Source of the DNA: Apium graveolens
Lineage: Eukaryota > Streptophyta > Magnoliopsida > Apiales > Apiaceae
Assembly: GCF_009905375.1 (NCBI RefSeq)
Contig: NW_027419130.1
Coordinates: forward strand, 41,776 to 105,775
Length of the DNA: 64,000 nucleotides
Reading direction: 5' to 3'
The translations under genes and the position numbers were made by a program. Under the pieces are notes generated by a model. That model had not been told where the DNA came from, did no database searches, and was given only the letters and a program-made list of their open reading frames with translations. Position 1 is the first letter of the stretch. Each line of letters starts with the position of its first letter. Shown here piece after piece: positions 11,208 through 23,200 of the stretch.

Positions 11208-14200
11208 TATAACGTGTTTTAAGTACAACCAGAAGGGGCATTACTCTTCAGAATGCCCAAGTGGAGCGAGGAAGCCTGATTTGGCTTTTTTCAAGTATGG
11301 TAAAGTGGGCCATATGGCCAGGAATTGCAAGGAGCCTGTTCAGAAGGCAAATGTTCTTAGAATTGCTGGACCGCTGTCTCTCCCAGCACCATCAGCTCAA
11401 CCTAGAGCTAGGACCTTTAACATGACGATGAAAGATACGGTGCAAGATGTGGACGTGGTAGCAGGTATGCTTGCTTTAAACTCAGTAGAAGTAAAAGTTT
11501 TCATGGATTCTGGAGCAACTAGATCTTTTATCTATGAAAGTATTCTTGATAAGTTAAATTGTGTTGCGTACCCTCTAGAACCTAATTTGATTATAGAGCT
11601 AGCAAATCAAGAGAAAGTTATTGCTAGCAAGATTTGTCCTGAATGTGATGTGACTATAGAAGGTCGGCACTTTTCTGCTGACTTAATTCCTTTTAAGTTA
11701 GGAGAATTTGAGGTCATACTAGGAATGGATTGGTTGTCAAACCATGAAGCGCAAATAGAATGTAAAATTAAAAAGGTGAAGTTAAAAACCAAGGATGGTG
11801 AAGAAGTGATATTTAAAGGGAAGAGGCAAGAGAAGAAATTTCTAACGGCTATTGAGGCAAGAAGATTAATACGTCAAGGATGCGAAGTTTATTTGACTCA
11901 TGTCATGGACGTGGAGAAAGAATCTGTGAAGATCGAGGATATTCCGGTAGTAAGAGATTTTCCATACGTGTTTCCCGATGAATTGCATATACTACCTCCA
12001 GACAGAGAGATCCAGTTTACGATTGATTTGGCTCCTGGTACGGAACCAGTGTCAAAAGCTCCCTTACGCATGGCACCGGTCGAGATGAAGGAATTGGCAG
12101 CTCAGTTGCAAGAATTGTTGGACAAAGGAGTGATCCGACCGAGTGTATCCCCGTGGGGCGCACCGATGATATTTGTGAAGAAAAAGGATGGAAGTATGAG
12201 GTTGTGCATAGATTACCCCGAACTGAATAAGTTGATGATCAAAAATAAGTACCCTCTACCGCGTATCGATGACTTGTTTGACCAGTTAAAAGGAGCTTCG
12301 TGTTTCTCCAAGATTGATTTAAGATCCGGGTATCATCAGTTAAAGATCAAAGCGGAAGATATACCCAAGACAGCGTTCCGAACGAGATACGGACATTATG
12401 AGTTTTTGGTAATGGCATTTGGCTTGACGAATGCGCCAGCTGCATTTATGGATCTTATGAACAGAGTGTTCAAGCAATATTTGGATAAGTTCGTTATTGT
12501 GTTTATCGACGATATACTGATTTACTCCAAGACGGAAGAAGATCATAAGGAGCATTTGAGGATTTCCTTGGAAATTCTGCGAAAAGAGAAGCTGTATGCT
12601 AAGTTTTCAAAGTGTGAATTTTGGCTAAAGGAAGTGCAATTTCTTGGTCATGTAGTTAATAAAGAAGGAATCAAAGTAGACCCAGTCAAGATAGAAGTTG
12701 TAACGAATTGGGAAAGACCCAAGACTCCTATAGAAGTCAGAAGTTTTCTGGGATTAGCCGGATATTACAGGAGATTTGTGCAAGATTTCTCTAAGATTTC
12801 CATTCCGTTGACAAAGTTGACGAGAAAGAACGAGAAGTTCGTTTCGACAGAAAAGTGTGAGGAAAGTTTTCAAGAGTTAAAGAAGAGGTTGGTAACCGCC
12901 CCAGTATTGGTATTACCAGATGACAAAGGGGAATTTGTGATATTCAGTGATGCTTCATATAAAGGACTTGGATGCATATTAATGCAACACGGGAAGGTAA
13001 TAGCATACGCGTCCAGGTAACTCAAGCCGCACGAGAAAAAGTATCCAACGCATGATTTGGAATTGGCAGCAATTGTGTTTGCCCTTAAGATTTGGAGGCA
13101 TTATTTTTACGGGAAAAAGTGCGAGATTTATACGAATCATAAAAGTTTAAAGTATATCTTTACTCAGAAAGAATTGAATATGTGACAAAGAAGGTGGTTA
13201 GAATTGATCAAAGATTATGATTATGCGATAAACTATCATCCTGGAAAAGCAAATGTGGTAGCTGATGCTTTAAGTCGAAAAGAAAGGTTGAATATGTTAA
13301 CGTCATCGGAAGAATTAATCAAGGAATTTGAAAAGATGGAAATAGAGGTGCAGACTCCAGAATGTGGAGGTGAAGCTATATATGCAATGTTGTTTCAACC
13401 CGAGATTTTGGAAAAGATTCGATGCTGTGAAGAGCAAGTGATGAATCGTGAAAAGGATAAGTTGATGGGAGAAGAAATTAATGCTCAAAAGGATGGAAAA
13501 GGGATATACCGTGTTAATTCACGTATTTGGATACCTAATGTCGTGGAACTAAAGCACGAGATTTTGCAAGAAACGCATAACTCGAGATTTTCAATTCACC
13601 TTGGAAGTACGAAGATGTACCAGGATTTAAAAGAAAGTTATTGGTGGCCAAACATGAAAAAGGAAATTGCGGAATGGATAAGTAAATGTTACACGTGCCA
13701 AAGAGTCAAAGCGGAACATCAAAGGCCAAGCGGATTGCTTCAGCCACTGGACATACCCGAATGGAAATGGAAGCATATAGCGATGGATTTCGTGGTAGGA
13801 CTATCTAAAACCAAGTCAAATCATGATGCAATTTGGGTGGTAATCGATCGGTTGACGAAGTCAGCACATTTCTTGCCGATAAACGAAAGGTTTTTGTTGG
13901 AAAAGTTGGTCAAATTGTATTTGGATGAGATTATGATGTGCCATGGAGTTCCTGTATCTATCGTATCCGATAGAGACCCAAGGTTTAATTCGAGATTTTG
14001 GCGACAATTCCATGATCATTTGGGAACTAAGTTGAAAATGAGTACGGCATATCATCCATAGACAGACGGACAAAGTGAAAGGATAATTCAGATAATTGAG
14101 GATATGTTGTGAACCTGTGTAATAGATTTCAAAGGAAATTGGGATGATCATTTGCCCTTAATTGAGTTTTCCTACAACAACATTTATCACGCGAGTATTG

Positions 14201-14823
14201 GCATGCCGCCTTATGAAGCGTTGTATGGAAGAAAGTGTAGGTCCCCTATTTATTGGGACGAAGTTGGTGAGCGCAAATTAATTGGCCCAGAGCTAGTTCA
14301 ACAAACAAAAGAAAAGGTCGAAATGATTCAAAAGAGATTAATTGCAGCTCAAGATCGACAGGCAAAGTACGCAAATCAAGAACGTAAAGATGTGCAATTC
14401 GAAACTGGAGACAAAGTCTTGTTAAAGATATCACCTTGGAAAGGTTTAACTCGATTCGGAAAGAGAGGAAAGTTGAGTCCTAGGTATATAGGACCATTTG
14501 AAGTATTGCGTCGAGTTGGGAAAGTGGCATATGAATTGGCGCTACCTCCAAAAATGCAATATCTGCATAATGTATTTCATGTATCTCTTCTGAAGAAGTA
14601 TAATACTGATGCGAGCCATGTGATCGAGTTGGAGCCAGTGGAAATCCGACCAGATTTGTCCTATGTGGAACAGCTAGTTCGAATTTTGGAACGAAAAGAG
14701 AGGACGCTTAAAAATAAAGTTGTACTTCTAGTTAGAGTGTTATGGAGAAATCCATTAGTCGAAGAATCGACTTGGGAATTAGAAAGCGAAATGAAAGAAA
14801 AGTATCCCCATCTATTTGCTTAG
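11208..14823 (+). pseudogene. Gypsy copy B gag-end/pol polyprotein, broken
   Basis: One reading frame runs through zinc knuckles ([14 protein letters not shown], second knuckle damaged to FFKYGK), aspartic protease (MDSGATRSF, about 11503), RT with FIDD (about 12510), RNase H (FSDASYKG), the HHCC zinc region of integrase (about 13590-13700), an integrase core with VSDRDPRF and a C-terminal ESTWELE tail. Four in-frame stops interrupt it at 13018, 13183, 14059 and 14110. At all four sites copy C has CAA, CAG or CGA, so the stops arose by C-to-T changes. The gag N-terminus is missing because element A inserted at 11208. Gag-pol of this type makes and integrates element DNA. Confidence 0.92.
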
Positions 14824-14850
14824 ATTAGACTCTGGAGACAGAATCCTTTT

Positions 14851-14862
14851 AAGGAGGGTAGA
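14851..14862 (+). other. Polypurine tract of copy B
   Basis: AAGGAGGGTAGA directly before the LTR start at 14864; identical in copy C. Confidence 0.85.
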
Positions 14863-15768
14863 TTGTGACGACTGAGAATTTTGCGACGTAACTAAGTCAA
14901 TAAAGTATGTGTTATGTGATGTGATTATAATTATGTGACCTAATGTTGATTAATTGTCTTTTCTGTATATTAGACTATAGGAGCGTAGATAAAAAACGTT
15001 CCAATTTAAAAAGTCAGCTTATAAGTTAAGCTGTGGTGTCGGGTCGTCAGGTAGAACGGAAGCCATCCTAATAAGGAGTTAAAGAATATAAAATGTGAAT
15101 TATGTGTGATTGAATGAAATGAATGTTTAAATAAAGTATTTCGTCCTAAGTGACGTGTCGATTTATAATGATAATGAGAAGCGTAATTGAAATGCTGAGC
15201 GTCGGGCCGTCAGGCTGAATGTGACCCGGTACGCGTAAAAAGGATAAAAGATTAAAGAGGGATAAATTCTATGATCAGACCCGAGTCGTTATGTGATTGT
15301 ATATGTGTAATTGATTGACTGTGTGCATGACTATGTGCTCTGTGACATTTTTATGGAATTAAGAGAATTATCTAAGGATTTATTTAATCTTCGCGCATTT
15401 TTATAAAATCATCCGAGTAAGATAAAAATATGGGATTTGTTCTGTTATCTTCATAGTGGTCCTTGAGACTTTTTAAAAATGATGAGTGGATTTATTTGGT
15501 GGTCCTTGCATTTTAAATTGATTTTATGTGGAAAATATTATTATTAAAACGAACTTGCGAAATTCATCTTAAATCAACCGTCCGCTCAAAAATCCATTAT
15601 GAGTAATGGTTAAAAAGCTAATTTCGAGATTTACATTTTAAAATTATCATTCGTATCAAATTCATCTTTTCTGAGAGAGATATTTGTAGATCAAAATTGT
15701 TTTCTTTCAAGAATAAGAAGCAAATCAGAAACAAGATAACCCAATTACCATACTACCCCTCCCTTGGT

Positions 15769-15778
15769 AGTATATAAT
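15769..15778 (+). promoter_or_regulatory. LTR TATA box
   Basis: AGTATATAAT stands about 90 bp before the CT run and is conserved at 25714-25723 in the other LTR. It is the best candidate for the LTR promoter. Confidence 0.55.
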
Positions 15779-15861
15779 CACACCCACCCTCTCTTTTCTT
15801 TCTTTTTCACCCGAGCTTCTCTCTTCTCTTTCTTTTCTCTCATTTTCTTCAATCCTCTCGA

Positions 15862-15865
<4 letters not shown>

Positions 15866-15951
<86 letters not shown>
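15866..15951 (+). repeat. (TC)n microsatellite in LTR leader
   Basis: About 86 bp of uninterrupted TC/CT repeat just downstream of the TATA box. The sister LTR has the same tract at about 25823-25893, shorter and with two interruptions at its start. Translations of it (poly-LS or poly-ER) are artefacts. Confidence 0.97.
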
Positions 15952-15954
<3 letters not shown>

Positions 15955-18900
15955 ACACTCTCCCTTCGATCTCTCACTTGTTCTTTGCTCTTTTTCGATT
16001 AAAGAACCATGATTGTGTGAGACTTTGTCATATCTACCTATATACATACATGCATGTCACTATCTTCAAGTTTTTGAGAAAAACCAAAGTTGGATTTGGT
16101 GGTTTTGAATTCGGTTTTCATGGAAACAAAAGGGTTTTTGTTCTTAAATGATTTAGAATAAAGATATGTGTTTGCATGTGTGTATTACTTGAGAAAATTG
16201 GTGGTTGATGGTTGGAAACCCCCGAATGGGGGCACCACCGAAATGCCACCGCCACCGGTGATGAACTTCGGTGAACCGGTGGTCAGCAATGATGTTAAAC
16301 ACTGAGCTCTAGTATTTAATCAACTATTCTGTGTTTGCATGCTTGATTGGTTTGAAATTCAGAAAGGGTTTTGATATTTTCTTAGTTAAGTTGATAAATA
16401 CTTGGTAGGAATGAGTTGTTGAAGTTTAAGTTTATAAATTATGATTTGATTTGAATGATTGGATGAATTTAAAGCAAAAATAGACCATGCATGTGTTTAT
16501 GTGAAGTAAAAGCCACATAGGGCTTTGATTTATCAAGAATGAATTGATTTTAGTTGATAAAAAAAGATTGCTTGATGGTTGTTTGAAAATGATAAGTTAA
16601 ATAGAGTGTTTAATGGAATTGGGGATGAGAAATTCGAACATAAATATGAGATTGTAAGTTGCCTTGGTTCGAATTTTATTGATAAGAAAGAAGAAGTAAA
16701 TTGGTGTATTGTTCTTGCTTGGATTAATTAGGATTTAGGATTAAAACTATGGAAAGATGCTTGCATGCTATGTATGAGATCAAAAATTGAAATGCATGTC
16801 GTTGTTCTTGAAAATTCGAATGATATGGTTGTTTTAATTGGAAATATTAAGTTGGATTAAGTGAAGGTTTGATTGATTATATGTTATGTGGATTTGGTAT
16901 GAAAATTGCTTGAATTTGGATGGTGTTTATAGAAAGGCCGAATGGTTTATAGTACTTAAAAGGTCAAATTCTAATTTAAGTGCTTGAATTAATCATAGAG
17001 ATTAGTTAAGGATTGTATGTGATATTTTTTGCCTAATTTGCTATGTTGGTTCGAATTAAAGTATAAGAGAAAGGGGAATGATTGATCTATGATAACTATG
17101 GTTTTCATTATAAGTTTTGTCGTTTGTTTATTTGTATAAAAATTTCAAGTATAAGGAGCTATGTGTACCAATATAGAGTACGATTTGATTTCGAGTCGAG
17201 ATATGGATGCTTATAGGTCGATTGTCAAATATATATATAAAGGTGAAAAGGTTAATAATATAGTATATGATGTGTTATGTGCTTATGTGTATAAGCTATA
17301 CTCGTACATTTGAGTCAAGAGTATAATCGAGTGATCGTTCCGGGAACGAGAGTTGAGAAACTGATTAAGGTTTTGGTTTTGATTGTAGATTCGGAGCGTG
17401 AGGGCATTCAGGCTAGGAAAGGAAAGGATATACTAGGCGGCAGTAGTTCAACCTTCCGAAAAGCAAATTCAGGCAAGTAACTCTGATTACTTGTGTAAAT
17501 GGTTATAAAGAGAATGTTGTTCATACCATGTAGAGTATTGAACTGTTTAATTATGAAACCCTGATATTGATACCCTGCCTTTGTTCTTGATAAACTGTTA
17601 TTGATAAGCTTAATGATTCAACCCTTTGATAATCTGTCCTTTCTGTTCAAGTTATCTATTAAGCCATGGATTATATTGAACCCTCTAATTATCCTTGTTA
17701 ACCCTGTTTAATGATAGCTTGTTTTCCTGATCACCCTATTGATCCCTAAACAGATGTTGATCCTTCTAACTTAAGTGCCTTGTTATCCTTGATACAGATC
17801 CCTTATGAATTGTTCCTTGTTTATCTTTGAATCACTCCCTGAACTTTATTTTCCTTAAAATCTGGATTAAGAATGAGTTTCGACTTGAAAGAGTCCGAAT
17901 GATTTCAAATTCTCGATAATGATAAAATGAATTTTAGAAAACCTATTTGTTTTTCCAAATCAAGGTTTTTCAAATGAATTCCTGATGGATTGGATTGGGA
18001 CGTAAGAGGCTAGTGGGACTAGTCCAGTCTTGGTAAGAGGCTAGCGGGGCTAGTCCAACTTAAGGCTGAAATTATGCCGATTGGTACCTTAAAGACCGGA
18101 ATGGAGGTCGGTACGGGCTGATCACCCGTATATAATGAAATGGAAAGATAAAGTTATCCAATCAAGGGTTCTAAATGATTATTTAAAAAGGGAACTGAAA
18201 CTTTCTGTTCAGTAAATTGATTCTTGGAAATGAAAATGGTTTATATTGCTTTGAAAAGAGTTGATTATGTTATTGTGAAGCTTAAAGCTCGAGAACCCTG
18301 ATTCTTGAATTTGTTGATCATATGATTGATTCCATATATTGAAATACTGTTGCTTTCCTCTTTTGAGAGATCTATTCTGATCCTTTAATGATTTGTGATG
18401 AATGTCGGCTTTCGTCCAGCTTTGAGCCTTGTTCCTTGAAAGCCCCACATTATCCTTCAAAACCTTTCCTTAACCCAAAAGCTGGAAATCTGCCACCTAG
18501 ATCAAATTAAGTAGAATGCCCTGAGTTTGGTAAAGCATATTGTGAATTGATATTGTAGAACTGCTATATAGTTACTTGCTGAGTTTTATACTCATTTGTT
18601 TTTCTTTAATCTAACTATGGCAGTTAAGCAAGAAGATGGCCGAGCTTAGGCGCACTGCTCGTAAGAGCGTACCTGGTGGTCCCTACCATGTTGAGGGCTT
18701 CCGGTTGCCAGAACAGGTAGTGGTAATTAAGAGTAAGCTTGCGCCTAGAAGGAAATGTTTAAAGATACAATGGGTTATCTGTCGGTTCCCAGCCGGAATC
18801 GATATTGTTTATTTAATAATATTTGGGGTTTGTAAGTTATATTTTATGATTGGTAGTTGTAATCTTGTCTCATACTTTATCCTTTTGATCCTGTTAGTAG

Positions 18901-18987
18901 TTAATCGGGGTTTATGCTTATTTAATTACTAGATTAGAGGTGTGTGAGTCCTCATTTCCTAACCCCGAGATTGAGGGCGTCACAAGT

Positions 18988-18999
18988 TGGTATCAGAGC
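18988..18999 (+). other. Primer binding site of copy C
   Basis: TGGTATCAGAGC, matching initiator tRNA-Met, three bases after the middle LTR end. It shows that this LTR acts as 5' LTR for the next internal region. Confidence 0.92.
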
Positions 19000-19202
19000 T
19001 ACAGGATCTAGTCCCTGAGACAAGTTAGGATTTAAAAGGGGTATTTTGGGAATATATCTATATCGCGAGAGAGTTTGACTCATATAGAGTTGAGTTAGAC
19101 TATTAGGTATAGTCTAAGGAAAGTGTTTATTGGTGAAGTAGAAACTAGAGTTAGGGTGTGAGTTAGCCGGAAGCTTTATTTAACCCTAACATCGTTTCTT
19201 GG

Positions 19203-19721
19203 TTGTTGTTTTATGTTTTCTCTCAGGATCCTAGTAGTGGTAGTGACTCAGAATCAGAGATTAGTTTGACTGGTACCCCTATGGACCCCATTCCACCCTC
19301 TCTAGAGGAGCCTGTGTATGTTAGTTCAGACCCAGAGGAGGACCCTTCTGAGAGTAGTGAGATCCCTATGCAGATTTCTCCCTTGAGGCCAAATTCAGAG
19401 ACCCCTGCCCTTGAGCCAGAGTCCGAGATGCCTAAGACTGTACCTGTCAGTGTTGGTGGCAAGTTAGCCCAAGATCGAGACTTTGTGTACTCCCGCATTC
19501 CTGAGTTGGGAGCTTTGGTGGATAGGCTAGCCAGAGAGTCTAGGCAGAGTGCTTCAGTTATGGATGATGAGTGGCGAGTTCGGGTGAAGATGGTGGAGCA
19601 GGTTGCTAGGAGGAGATTGGATGAAGGACCATCCACTAGTGATGCTGATGCTGAGGCCCGGAGGCTGCATAAGATCATTCGCTGGATGTTGGTTGTGTTG
19701 AGAGAGATACTAGATGACTAG
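19203..19721 (+). CDS. Acidic ORF upstream of gag in copy C (172 aa)
   Basis: An open frame of 172 codons lies between the primer site and gag. Residues 8-75 are rich in S, E, D and P; the C-terminal part (about 85-172) is charged and probably helical. I recognise no domain. It begins next to a pyrimidine-rich stretch ending CTCTCAG (about 19222-19228) that looks like a 3' splice site, so the true coding start may be spliced. It could be a gag-leader exon or a separate accessory protein. The equivalent of copy B is off-window; element A has an acidic leader of uncertain relation at 1780-2040. Confidence 0.45.
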   Translation: MLFYVFSQDPSSGSDSESEISLTGTPMDPIPPSLEEPVYVSSDPEEDPSESSEIPMQISPLRPNSETPALEPESEMPKTVPVSVGGKLAQDRDFVYSRIPELGALVDRLARESRQSASVMDDEWRVRVKMVEQVARRRLDEGPSTSDADAEARRLHKIIRWMLVVLREILDD

Positions 19722-20262
19722 ACGGGACTGTTGGTTGAGCCCGTAGATTGTTGTTTTTCAGCACCGGTAGGCTTTGGGATACTTGGTCAGATGTCGGGAT
19801 CCCTTTTCATTTATCTTGTCGTATTTCAGATCTGTATCGTAATAGTAGTTGTTGGAAGTTAGGGGTAGATAGGGGATATTTTCCAGTTTTTCCTCTGTTT
19901 AACCCTGCTATATTATTGTACCTTATTGCAGAACCTGTGACAGCCAGAACTATCTTTATGTACCCTTTGTTTAAATAAATCCATTGTCTTGCTTTCCATT
20001 GTGCACCTTAAATATCTCATAAACTGTTCTCAATACCATGTTTTAATACAACTATATTTTCGTATAACCATGTTTAAAGCTCATAAAACCCTATTATGTG
20101 CCATGATAAAACAACACTGATATGAGAATTATGTAGTAATAGGATTGCATGTACAAATTGGGTAAAAGTTAAAACCCACAAAAGAGATTTTATAGAAACT
20201 GTTGTTGTAAATATGCCATGCCATCGTATTGCTAAATAATTGCTCAATCAGGTTTGTAAGAA
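19722..20262 (+). other. Non-coding leader between accessory ORF and gag
   Basis: About 540 bp with no convincing coding frame. The 76-aa frame at 19748-19978 has no recognisable features. Confidence 0.5.
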
Positions 20263-23200
20263 ATGGCCAACTCACCAGATCATGAAGAAGAAGAAATTCC
20301 CACCCAAGACCCAGAAGTAAACCCTTAAACCACCATGATGAGCAGACTTGCTCAGCTTTTGCAACAACCTGTGGCCCCTAAAGTTGGAAACTTTAAGCAC
20401 TTTCAATCTATTCATCCCCCAGAGTTCTTAGGTTTTCCAGACCCGATTAAAGCTCAGTCTTGGTTGAGAGAAATGGAAAAAGCTTTTGAGTTAGCAGAAG
20501 TTAAGGACGATAAGAAAGCTCAGTATACAAATTATCTGAAGGATGAGGCAAGTTTCTGGTGGGGATCTTCAAAGGCGTTGTTGGAAGGCAAAGACTTATC
20601 TTGGGAGAAGTTCACCGAGATGTTTCTGGAGAAGTATTTTCCAAGCTATATGCAAGACCAGTTGGAAATGAAATTTCTGGATCTTAGACAGGAGGAAATG
20701 TCAGTAGCGGAATATGAAGTGAAGTTTTCAGAATTGTCTAGATTCGTACCTGAGTACGTGAATACAGAGGCGAAGAAGACTAAGAGGTTCCAACAGGGAC
20801 TTAAGCCGTGGATTAGGAGTCAAATAGCAATGTTGGAGATCAAGAATTATGCTGCTTTGGTTCAAAAAGCAATGATAGTGGAAGGTGAGCGAGAAGCTGC
20901 AGAAGAGAAAATGAAGGAAGAAAAAGGAAGTTTGAAAGCTCTGAGCAAGAGCAAGGAAGCTCGAAGTTCAGAGGGAAGTTTGGGAAGAATGGTGGAGGTC
21001 AGAACCAAAAGTTCCAGAAGTTTAAACCCGGCAACGGCGCTCAGAAGAACCGCTTCCAGAAAACTGGACAACCGGGGAAGGATAGTAGACCCCAGATTCA
21101 AGAATGCAGGAGTTATGGAAAGAAACACCCAGGAAGGTGTAATAAGCTGGATATAACGTGTTTTAAGTACAACCAGAAGGGGCATTACTCTTCAGAATGC
21201 CCAAGTGGAGCAAGGAAGCCTGATTTGGCTTGTTTCAAGTGTGGTAAAGTGGGCCATATGGCCAGGAATTGCAAGGAGCCTGTTCAGAAGGCTAATGTTC
21301 TTAGAATTGTTGGACCGCCGTCTATCCCAGCACCATCAGCTCAACCTAGAGCTAGGACCTTTAACATGATGATGAAAGATGCGGTGCAAGATGTGGACGT
21401 GGTAGCAGGTATGCTTGTTATAAACTCAGTAGAAGTAAAAGTTTTCATGGATTCTGGAGCAACTAGATCTTTTATCTCTGAGAGTATTCTTGATAAGTTA
21501 AATTGTGTTGCGTACCCTCTAGAACCTAATTTGATTATAGAGCTAGCAAATCAAGAAAAAGTTATTGCTAGCAAGATTTGTCCTGAATGTGATGTGACTA
21601 TAGAAGGTCGGCACTTTTCTGCTGACTTAATTCCTTTTAAATTAGGAGAATTTGAGGTCATACTAGGAATGGATTGGTTATCAAACCATGAAGTGCAAAT
21701 AGAATGTAAAATTAAAAAGGTGAAGTTAAAAACCAAGGATGGTGAAGAAGTGATATTTAAAGGGAAGAGGCAAGAGAAGAAATTTCTAATGGCTATTAAG
21801 GCAAGAAGATTAATACGTCAAGGATGCAAAGTTTATTTGGCTCATGTCGTGGACGTGGAGAAAGAATCTGTGAAGATCGAGGATATTCCGGTAGTAAGAG
21901 ATTTTCCAGACGTGTTTCCCGATGAATTGCCTGGACTACCTCCAAATAGAGAGATCGAGTTTACGATTGATTTGGCTCCTGGTACGGAACCAGTGTCAAA
22001 AGCTCCCTATCGCATGGCACCAGTCGAGATGAAGGAATTGGCAGCTCAGTTGCAAGAATTATTGGACAAAGAAGTGATCCGACCGAGTGTATCCCCGTGG
22101 GGCGCACCAGTGTTATTTGTAAAGAAAAAGGATGGAAGTATGAGGTTGTGCATAGATTACCGCGAACTGAATAAGTTGACGATCAAAAATAAGTACCCTC
22201 TACCGCGGATCGATGACTTGTTTGACCAGTTAAAAGGAGCTTCGTGTTTCTCCAAGATTGATTTAGGATCTGGGTATCATCAGTTAAAGATCAAAGCGGA
22301 AGATATACCCAAGACAGCGTTCCGAACAAGATACGGACATTATGAGTTTTTGGTAATGGCATTTGGCTTGACGAATGCGCCAGCTGCATTTATGGATCTT
22401 ATGAACATAGTGTTCAAGCAGTATTTGGATAACTTCGTTATTGTGTTTATCGACGATATACTGATTTACTCCAAGACGGAAGAAGATCATAAGGAGCATT
22501 TGAGGATTTCCTTGGAAATTCTGCGAAAAGAGAAGCTGTATGCTAAGTTTGCAAAGTGTGAATTTTGGCTAAAGGAAGTGCAATTTCTTGGTCATGTAGT
22601 TAATAAAGAAGGAATCAAAGTAGACCCAGCCAAGATAGAAGCTGTAACGAATTGGGAAAGACCCAAGACTCCTACAAAAGTCAGAAGTTTTCTAGGATTA
22701 GCCAGATATTACAGGAGATTTATGCAAGATTTCTCTAAGATTGCCGTTCCATTGACAAAGTTGACGAGAAAGAACGAGAAGTTCGTTTGGACAGAAAAGT
22801 GCGAGAAAAGTTTTCAAGAGTTAAAGAAGAGGTTGGTAACCGCCCCAGTGTTGGTATTACCAGATGACAAAGGGGAATTTGTGATATTCAGTGATGCTTC
22901 ATATAAAGGACTTGGATGCATATTAATGCAACACAGGAAGGTAATAGCATACGCGTCAAGGCAACTCATGCCGCACGAGCAAAAGTATCCAACGCATGAT
23001 TTGGAATTGGCAGCAATTGTGTTTGCCCTTAAGATTTGGAGGCATTATTTGTACGGGAAAAAGTGCGAGATTTATACGGATCATAAAAGTTTAAAGTATA
23101 TCTTTACTCAGAAAGAATTGAATATGCGACAAAGAAGGTGGTTGGAATTGATAAAAGATTATGATTGATCGATAAACTATCATCTTGGAAAGGCAAATGT

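Larger units (their letters stand above)
14864..18984 (+). repeat. Shared middle LTR of the B-C chain (4121 bp)
   Basis: Bounded by TGTGACG and CGTCACA, a perfect 7-bp inverted repeat. It closely matches 24808-28731; the right-hand copy lacks two internal stretches (after about 26265 and about 27350) and so is about 200 bp shorter. It contains a TATA-like box, a long CT run and, near its end, a 98-aa frame (18636-18932) also present in the other copy. Otherwise it is non-coding. Confidence 0.92.

Noticed and set aside
15725..16047. Long frames of ERERER or LSLSLS repeats on both strands (also 25670-26092)
   Set aside because: They are translations of the CT microsatellite in the LTR leader, not proteins.
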